Source of the DNA: DASPXY01 sp038227745
GTDB lineage: Bacteria > Planctomycetota > Planctomycetia > Gemmatales > Gemmataceae
Length of the DNA: 10,099 nt
Assembly: GCA_038227745.1 (NCBI GenBank)
Contig: JBBRPS010000350.1
Location: 1 to 10,099, forward strand
Reading direction: 5' to 3'
The notes below the pieces were generated by a model that ran no database searches, was not told where the DNA came from, and was given only the letters and a program-made list of their open reading frames with translations. This document shows, in pieces, positions 6,242 to 10,099 of this stretch. The position numbers and the translations under genes were made by a program. Positions within the stretch are counted from its first letter, which is position 1. Each line of letters starts with the position of its first letter.

Positions 6242-7909
6242 TCACCCCTCGCCGAGGTTGTTCTTGAGCAACTCGGCCCGCAGCACGCCGCTGTTGCGGG
6301 CGGCGACCATCTCGCCGGGCAGCACGCCGGCGATCACCTCGGTGTTCGGCCCGTTCCGCACGCCCGGCACGACCGTCCGGGTGTGGAACACCTTGGGGGC
6401 GTCCTTCGCCGCCGAGCCCTTGTCCCAGACGAACACGACGTGGCAGCTGCCCTCCCAGTGGACCGCCTCGGCCGGCACGACCATCGCCTGCGCCTCCCGG
6501 CGCAGCACGACCCGGCCGGAGCCGAACGTGTTGGCCCGCAGCCGGCCGTCCGCGTTGGGCAGCTCGGCCCGGACCTGGAGGGTGCGCGTCCGCTCGTCCA
6601 CCGCCGTGCTGATCCAGGCGACCTTGCCGGTCACCTCCTCGTCGGTGCCGTCGGGCAGGAAGTGGACGGCCTTGCCGCCCAGCAGGACGTGAAGGTCCCG
6701 CTCGCGGAACGGCTTGAGGGCGTCCTGCTGGACGTTGAGCGTCAGCCACATGCGGCTGGGGTCGGCCACCACGAACAGGGCCTTCGAGGGGTCCGCCATC
6801 TGGCCGCGCACGACGTGGCGGGCGACGACCACGCCGTCGAACGGCGCGCGCACGGGGATGAGGTTGGCCGTTGTCGTGGCTGCCAGGCTCTTGGCGTAGG
6901 GCTCAGGCAGGCCGAGGAACTGGATGCGCCGGCCGATCTCCTCGGGGGAGAGGCCCTGCACGTCCTCGGCCCGGATGGGCAGCCCGAGGTTGAGCAGGGC
7001 CTGCTGGGCGCTGACCAGGGCGATCTGCGCCTGCCGCAGAGCGGCCTCGGCCTCCTGCACCTGCGCGCCGGAGACGCCGCCACCGGCCAGAGGCCGGAGC
7101 CGCTCGACGGTCTTGCGCCGCAGGTCGAGCAGGCCGATGACCTGGAGGAACTCGGCCTTGGCCTTGCCGACCTCGGCGGCGTCCACCAGGGCCAGCACGT
7201 CGTCCTTCTTCACGGCCCGGCCGACGTTGCCCCGGTCCTCGACGTACCAGACCCGGCCGGGGACCGGGACAGACAGGGTGGCAACGCGGGTAGGGTCGTA
7301 GGTCACCTCGCCGCTGACCGCGACGGACTCCTCGACGGCCGCCTCCCAGACCGGGGCCAGCTCGACGCCCATCTTGTCCAGGTCGGCCTGCGTGGCGAAC
7401 TGGATGCGGCGGGGATGCAGCTTGCACTTGCTGCTGTTCGCCTTGCGCTCGGCGAAGGCGAGCGCGCGCCGCGCCCGCTCCCGGGCCTCGGGGGAGACCT
7501 GGGGCACGTCCTTCAGCTGGGCGACATCGGGGTACTCGAAGGGGCAGTCGTGGACGCCGTGGGCCTTGCACCACCCGTACTGCGGCGGTTTGGGGAGCAG
7601 CCCCTTGTTGCACTCGACGCACGCGGACTCCGGGACGCTGTGTTCGGCGCACCAGTCGTCCTTAGCCGCGCCGCCGCCGAACAACTCCGAGAACTTGGGG
7701 AGCTTCCAGCCGGTATGGTGGCCCCAGGCCTCGACGCCGCCGACGGCGAGGAGGACCAGGCAGGTGGGCAGCGCCCGGCGCAGCCAGGCGAAGAAGCCGC
7801 CCCGCGCGTCACCCGGGGTGGCCTCCGGCCCGGGGGCGGGGCGCGCGTCTTGAGCGGGGGGAGGCGCGGGGGCCTCCAGCACGTTCACACCCTTCGGTGT
7901 CTCGTTCAT
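6242..7909 (-). CDS. czcB: CzcB-like periplasmic adaptor with an N-terminal Cys/His metal-binding module
   Basis: This 555-residue membrane-fusion protein links CzcA to CzcC. Residues 1-38 are Pro/Ala-rich and probably cytoplasmic; 39-63 hold a membrane anchor. Next comes the module W86-C87, H90, C97, C100, then W113-C114, H117, C122. The sequence CKLHPRRIQFAT (162-173) precedes the adaptor core: first lipoyl half about 198-245, helical hairpin about 245-335, second lipoyl half about 348-385 (IPVRAPFDGVVVARHVVRG), beta-barrel about 388-470 and membrane-proximal domain to the end. It is longer than classical CzcB because of this N-terminal region. The start at 7909 is preferred because GGGAGAGGA lies just upstream; an in-frame ATG at 8083 would add a low-complexity Pro/Arg stretch without a ribosome binding site. 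The same Cys/His motif recurs in the downstream lipoprotein, which suggests metal capture or hand-over in the periplasm (inference). Confidence 0.95.
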   Translation of the reverse strand: MNETPKGVNVLEAPAPPPAQDARPAPGPEATPGDARGGFFAWLRRALPTCLVLLAVGGVEAWGHHTGWKLPKFSELFGGGAAKDDWCAEHSVPESACVECNKGLLPKPPQYGWCKAHGVHDCPFEYPDVAQLKDVPQVSPEARERARRALAFAERKANSSKCKLHPRRIQFATQADLDKMGVELAPVWEAAVEESVAVSGEVTYDPTRVATLSVPVPGRVWYVEDRGNVGRAVKKDDVLALVDAAEVGKAKAEFLQVIGLLDLRRKTVERLRPLAGGGVSGAQVQEAEAALRQAQIALVSAQQALLNLGLPIRAEDVQGLSPEEIGRRIQFLGLPEPYAKSLAATTTANLIPVRAPFDGVVVARHVVRGQMADPSKALFVVADPSRMWLTLNVQQDALKPFRERDLHVLLGGKAVHFLPDGTDEEVTGKVAWISTAVDERTRTLQVRAELPNADGRLRANTFGSGRVVLRREAQAMVVPAEAVHWEGSCHVVFVWDKGSAAKDAPKVFHTRTVVPGVRNGPNTEVIAGVLPGEMVAARNSGVLRAELLKNNLGEG

Positions 7910-8199
7910 GAGTTCCTCTCCCGGAATGTACGACCGCCTCGGCCCGGAGCGGGTCACCCCGCGACGGGGCCGCCCCCGGGCTAGCCGGGGGTGCGTCGGC
8001 TTGAGTGGTGGTGTCGGGTTCGGCCCCGAGGCCCCGGAGGTTCGCGCCGGCGCTGGGCCTGGAAGCCCGCCGGCGGAACACAAGGGGGCAGTCGTCTCCC
8101 GCCAACCGGGGGGCGAGCGGATGGACGGTCACGGTCGCTCGCGGCGCCCTCGGACAGAGGACGGCGGCGTTCCGCAACGGCACGGGGAGTGGAAGGGGT
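7910..8199. other. 290-bp gap upstream of czcB with GC-rich hairpins
   Basis: No convincing gene is seen between the Cys-rich protein gene and czcB. Two minus-strand hairpins lie close to czcB: 7971-7993 (CCCCCGG / CCGGGGG around GCTAG, extendable by one G-T and one C-G pair) and 7949-7962 (GCGGG / CCCGC around TCAC). Neither is followed by a U-run. They may be a partial terminator or a leader structure controlling read-through into czcB. No clear -35/-10 pair was found here, so czcB is probably read from the promoter at 8825-8796. Confidence 0.4.
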
Positions 8200-8706
8200 T
8201 TAGGCGCGCGGCGGGCGGATCAGCCCGGCGCAGCAGGGGGAGATGTAGAGAGGGGCCACCTCGACGGGGCTCTCGCCTACGCAGAGGGGAACGGCCACGA
8301 AGAGGGCGAAGGGGCTCAGACAGGGCACCTTGGCGACACTGCACAGGGCGCAGCCGCCGGGGCACGGGCAGGAGTCCTTGGGGCCGCACGGCCCCGGGCA
8401 GCACGGGCACGATGGGCTCCCGGGCTGACAGGGGCAAGACCGTCCCTGCGGCGTGTCCTCGCTGTTGGCCGCGTCCCGTGGGGCCTGTCCCTGTGACGGG
8501 CGACCCAGGCGGGCGCAGTGCTTGCAGCGTGGGACGTCCGAGGGCTTGGTGTCCCCCTGGCCTCTGGCCGAGGGCGGGGAGGCGGCGGGCGCGGTCGTCA
8601 GGAGGGAGTGAAGCTGCGCGGCGAGGGCCGGGCCGGCGTGCGTGTTGGCGAACAGGTACGCCGCCAGGCTGACGAGACTCACCAGACGTGGCCACTTCCG
8701 CCGCAT
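8200..8706 (-). CDS. Secreted Cys-rich protein heading the efflux operon
   Basis: The product has 168 residues and 16 Cys. Residues 1-29 resemble a signal peptide (MRRK, hydrophobic stretch, cleavage near GPALAA). Residues 30-60 are Ala/Ser/Pro-rich. The Cys begin with C61-K-H-C64, then cluster at 91, 93, 100, 102, 103, 107, 113, 115, 119, 122 and 129 in a Pro/Gly-rich setting, with later ones at 142, 158 and 159. A hydrophobic run at 132-142 may be a beta or membrane-contacting segment. I do not recognise the family. Its place as first gene after the operon promoter, upstream of czcB, and its Cys density suggest binding of metals in the periplasm; this is inference, and disulfide-rich structure is an alternative. 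The ATG at 8706 has only a weak purine stretch upstream. The 290-bp gap before czcB leaves some doubt about co-transcription. Confidence 0.7.
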   Translation of the reverse strand: MRRKWPRLVSLVSLAAYLFANTHAGPALAAQLHSLLTTAPAASPPSARGQGDTKPSDVPRCKHCARLGRPSQGQAPRDAANSEDTPQGRSCPCQPGSPSCPCCPGPCGPKDSCPCPGGCALCSVAKVPCLSPFALFVAVPLCVGESPVEVAPLYISPCCAGLIRPPRA

Positions 8707-8762
8707 CGGTTGTTGTTCCGCTCTCTGACTCGTTCGCTCAGATTAAACCCGGGACGTCGGCA

Positions 8763-8775
8763 GGCCAGGTTGGCC
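8763..8775 (-). promoter_or_regulatory. Small hairpin in the operon leader
   Basis: GGCCA (8763-8767) and TGGCC (8771-8775) pair around GGT, in the roughly 80-base untranslated leader between the predicted transcription start near 8789 and the ATG at 8706. It could be an operator half-site pair or an RNA hairpin; five base pairs can occur by chance in such GC-rich DNA. Confidence 0.25.
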
Positions 8776-8795
8776 CGGCACAACTCGCCCCTCTT

Positions 8796-8825
8796 ATCGT
8801 AAGGAGAATCGGCCGTCCAGGTCAA
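8796..8825 (-). promoter_or_regulatory. Predicted sigma70-type promoter of the efflux operon
   Basis: On the minus strand TTGACC (8825-8820) and TACGAT (8801-8796) are separated by 18 bases. The -35 matches consensus at five of six positions and the -10 at four to five. The block just upstream is AT-rich (8824-8831), like an UP element, in strong contrast to the surrounding GC-rich sequence. Transcription would start near 8789, giving a leader of about 83 bases before the Cys-rich protein gene and then czcB. MerR-type metal promoters usually have 19-20-base spacers and a dyad inside; no clear dyad is seen here. Confidence 0.6.
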
Positions 8826-8939
8826 TAAAAATGAGCCTTTTCACTGAACGCCGGTCGTACCTCGTCATACTTCACGGCGGGTGTCCGTCCCCGGAACGAG
8901 CCCGCCGCCCCCGGCCGCCGCGGTCCCCGACGCGGCCTG

Positions 8940-9086
8940 GTGCAGCCTCGCGTCACCGCCACCGCCATCGCCGTCGCGGCCGAGGGCGGGGTCCTCGATC
9001 CGCCCCGCCCGGCCGACCGCCCCAGAACCCGGGCGGCGGGGCCGGCGGTCTGGCTCGTGGACGGGCGGTCCTGGGGTTCTCAGTGA
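8940..9086 (+). pseudogene. Short + strand frame, possible gene remnant
   Basis: A 48-codon frame begins with GTG at 8940 and stops with TGA at 9084-9086, and is open upstream to a TGA near 8829 without another ATG or GTG start. Part of it uses G or C at nearly every third position and gives a protein-like stretch (VTATAIAVAAEGGVLDPP, ending AVWLVDGRSWGSQ). The stop lies 14 bases before a long hairpin, as would suit a gene end followed by a terminator. No ribosome binding site or recognisable family is seen. It may be the tail of a lost gene or chance. Confidence 0.15.
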
Positions 9087-9100
9087 CCCCCGGTGCGCAT

Positions 9101-9140
9101 GACGCGGCCCCCGGCGGATTTTCCGCCGGGGGGCTGCGTC
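9101..9140. terminator. Long GC-rich hairpin, possible terminator
   Basis: Bases 9108-9118 pair perfectly with 9122-9132 (11 bp) around a TTT loop. After one bulged G (9133) the pairing continues for seven more positions (9101-9107 with 9134-9140), including one G-T pair. This is by far the most stable simple hairpin in the intergenic stretch. No T-run follows on either strand, so Rho-independent ending in the classical form is not shown. On the minus strand it lies about 190 bp after the stop of the gene at 9967-9329, which it may terminate, insulating the efflux operon. Confidence 0.5.
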
Positions 9141-9158
9141 GTTCCTGGCTGGCGATGA

Positions 9159-9177
9159 GGCGGCGTCCTTCGCCGCC
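9159..9177. other. Second hairpin in the same gap
   Basis: GGCGGCG (9159-9165) and CGCCGCC (9171-9177) form a 7-bp stem with a 5-base loop. It lies between the unknown gene's stop and the longer hairpin, and on the minus strand it would be met first. It has no T-run and may act together with the larger hairpin. Confidence 0.35.
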
Positions 9178-9328
9178 GGCCCTTGCTCGTCGTGCTGCTG
9201 CGCTTCCTGTGGAACATGGCTTCCCTTACCTCGTGCAGTTGCAAAGATGGTCCGTCACGCCGCTGGAGTGACTTACGCCCCCTCTTCGTTCTCTGTGATG
9301 TTGTTTCTTCGCCAGGGTGATCGCTGGC

Positions 9329-9967
9329 TTACCACTGGGTAACACCCGGGACCAGGTTGACAGGGATATTCAGTGCCCCGATCCAGGCGTCAAGGTTGAA
9401 GCCTTCCCTGCGGTCCCCCGGGAAGCTCTCGCCGCGGTCCCACGGCTGGTGGCGCACTTCCACGAAGAACCTGGTCGGATGCTTCGCGGCGAGCTCGCCT
9501 GGGTAGGACTTGACCACGAATTCCTTGAGCTTCTGACCCGAAACGGTGAGGATGCCCTTGGCGCTTTTTCCCTTGGGGACCGTCAGGAACCAGTCCTTGG
9601 TCCTGAAGATCAGTGGGGCGAGGTGTGCGGGAAAGGGTCCGGGTTGGGGGGGAAACGGCGCTTCCTTCATCTCCCCCCCGTAGGGGTCAGTCAGGAACCG
9701 TTTGCCCCCCATAATCAACTCGCTGGGGCTGAGAACTACGAACGCGAAGACGTAGTCTTTGCCCTTCGGGGCGGCATGAATGAAAACCATGGTTTGGCCT
9801 GTCGGGAGATCGAAGGATGGCTTGACGATGGTCAAGGGCGACCGTGGTCCCGTATACGTGATGGTCCAGGCCACCTCGATGTCGGTACATTCCTTGTTCG
9901 CGATCCCCTTTAGCTGGATGGCGAACTCGACGCCGTTCTTCTTCACCGACGAGATCCTGTGCGCCAC
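9329..9967 (-). CDS. Protein of unknown function, probably beta-rich
   Basis: A 212-residue protein begins with GTG at 9967, with AGGAGG eight bases upstream, and ends with TAA. It has no signal peptide and no membrane helix. The N-terminal half alternates polar and hydrophobic residues (for example VEFAIQLKG, IEVAWTITYTGP, TMVFIHAAPKGKDYVFAFVV), suggesting beta strands. A Pro-rich loop follows near 103-115, then a second mixed half with PTRFFVEVRHQPW near 164-176. The only Cys is Cys27. I do not recognise a family. The third-position bias and overall composition are less GC-extreme than in the efflux genes, so it may have a different history. It is separated from the efflux operon by over 600 bp with hairpins and is probably functionally separate. 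Confidence 0.75.
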   Translation of the reverse strand: MAHRISSVKKNGVEFAIQLKGIANKECTDIEVAWTITYTGPRSPLTIVKPSFDLPTGQTMVFIHAAPKGKDYVFAFVVLSPSELIMGGKRFLTDPYGGEMKEAPFPPQPGPFPAHLAPLIFRTKDWFLTVPKGKSAKGILTVSGQKLKEFVVKSYPGELAAKHPTRFFVEVRHQPWDRGESFPGDRREGFNLDAWIGALNIPVNLVPGVTQW

Positions 9968-10029
9968 CGGCGACCCCTCCTGGGGGCCGGCCCGCGGGCT
10001 CGCTCGGTGCGGCGCGGTCGCTTGGCCAT
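9943..10029 (-). CDS. Possible 28-codon basic leader ORF
   Basis: ATG at 10029 follows GAGAGGAG by a good distance and opens a 28-codon frame ending with TGA at 9945-9943, 22 bases inside the next gene in another frame. The peptide is almost all Arg, Lys, Pro and Gly (starting MAKRPRRTERARG). A strong ribosome binding site plus overlap could mean translational coupling of the downstream GTG gene. Alternatively the two frames are one gene split by a sequence error or frameshift, or the ORF is chance. Confidence 0.25.
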   Translation of the reverse strand: MAKRPRRTERARGPAPRRGRRWRTGSRR

Positions 10030-10055
10030 GACGGCTCCTCTCGCCGGCTGCGGCC

Positions 10056-10081
10056 GCCGGCGCGGGGAAAGCCCGCGCGGC
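10056..10081 (-). other. Hairpin near the right edge, upstream of the unknown gene
   Basis: CGCGGG (10061-10066) pairs with CCCGCG (10072-10077) around GAAAG, extended by G10060-C10078 and, past a bulged G, by three more pairs (10056-10058 with 10079-10081). On the minus strand it lies just before the possible leader ORF. It may be the terminator of a gene beyond the window or a leader structure; no T-run is visible. Confidence 0.3.
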
Positions 10082-10099
10082 AGAGCCACCGGCCCGGCC

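Larger units (their letters stand above)
8826..9328. other. Gene-poor 500-bp stretch with hairpins
   Basis: No gene is supported here on either strand. It holds the upstream side of the operon promoter at its left end, a short + strand frame (8940-9086) and two strong hairpins (9101-9140 and 9159-9177). Long frames exist on the + strand, but they are Pro/Arg/Gly-rich, as expected from base composition alone. Confidence 0.5.

Noticed and set aside
4337..7984. 1215-codon open frame on the + strand
   Set aside because: It lies antisense to czcA and czcB, is rich in His, Asp, Gly, Gln and Leu without any domain, and mirrors the codon bias of the true genes.
7910..8083. Upstream ATG for czcB at 8083
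   Set aside because: The added 58 residues are Pro/Arg/Gly-rich, cross the GC hairpins and have no ribosome binding site; 7909 has one.
7809..8183. 124-codon minus-strand frame before czcB
   Set aside because: No ribosome binding site, it overlaps the czcB start in another frame, and its composition is like the shadow frames.
8831..9271. 146-codon + strand frame in the gene-poor stretch
   Set aside because: Dominated by Arg, Pro, Gly and His runs; it passes straight through the large hairpin and resembles no protein family.

Overview
The window is a very GC-rich bacterial segment whose main content is one minus-strand gene cluster for a heavy-metal efflux pump of the CzcCBA type (HME-RND family). 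The GC content, GTG starts, many small secreted Cys-rich proteins and the style of the adaptor protein fit a planctomycete, most likely of the Gemmata group. That placement is inferred from protein style, not from a marker gene.

Layout in the direction of transcription (right to left). A gene of unknown function (9967-9329) lies at the right, with a possible 28-codon leader ORF overlapping its start. A gene-poor stretch (8707-9328) follows. It holds a long GC-rich hairpin at 9101-9140 and, at its left end, a good sigma70-like promoter (8825-8796) reading into the efflux cluster. The cluster then reads: a secreted Cys-rich protein (8706-8200), the membrane-fusion adaptor CzcB (7909-6242), the inner-membrane pump CzcA (6115-2909), a small Cys/His lipoprotein (2821-2399), a 166-bp nested palindromic repeat (2391-2226) and the outer-membrane channel CzcC (2198-591). 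After czcC come a possible small ORF overlapping its stop codon, a second candidate promoter (406-377) and the start of another secreted Cys-rich protein that runs off the left edge (316-1).

How the parts work together (inference from family knowledge). CzcA uses the proton gradient to drive divalent metal ions such as Co, Zn, Cd or Ni outward, CzcB bridges the periplasm, and CzcC is the outer-membrane duct. The unusual part is the accessory set. The lipoprotein carries two copies of a W-C-x2-H-x6-C-x2-C motif, and the N-terminus of CzcB carries one intact and one degenerate copy of the same motif. The cluster is also flanked by two short exported proteins packed with Cys. This suggests a periplasmic metal-binding relay built around the pump, and it is the best candidate here for something little described. 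No metal-responsive regulator (MerR, ArsR or two-component type) is visible. No tRNA, rRNA, CRISPR array or transposase was seen.
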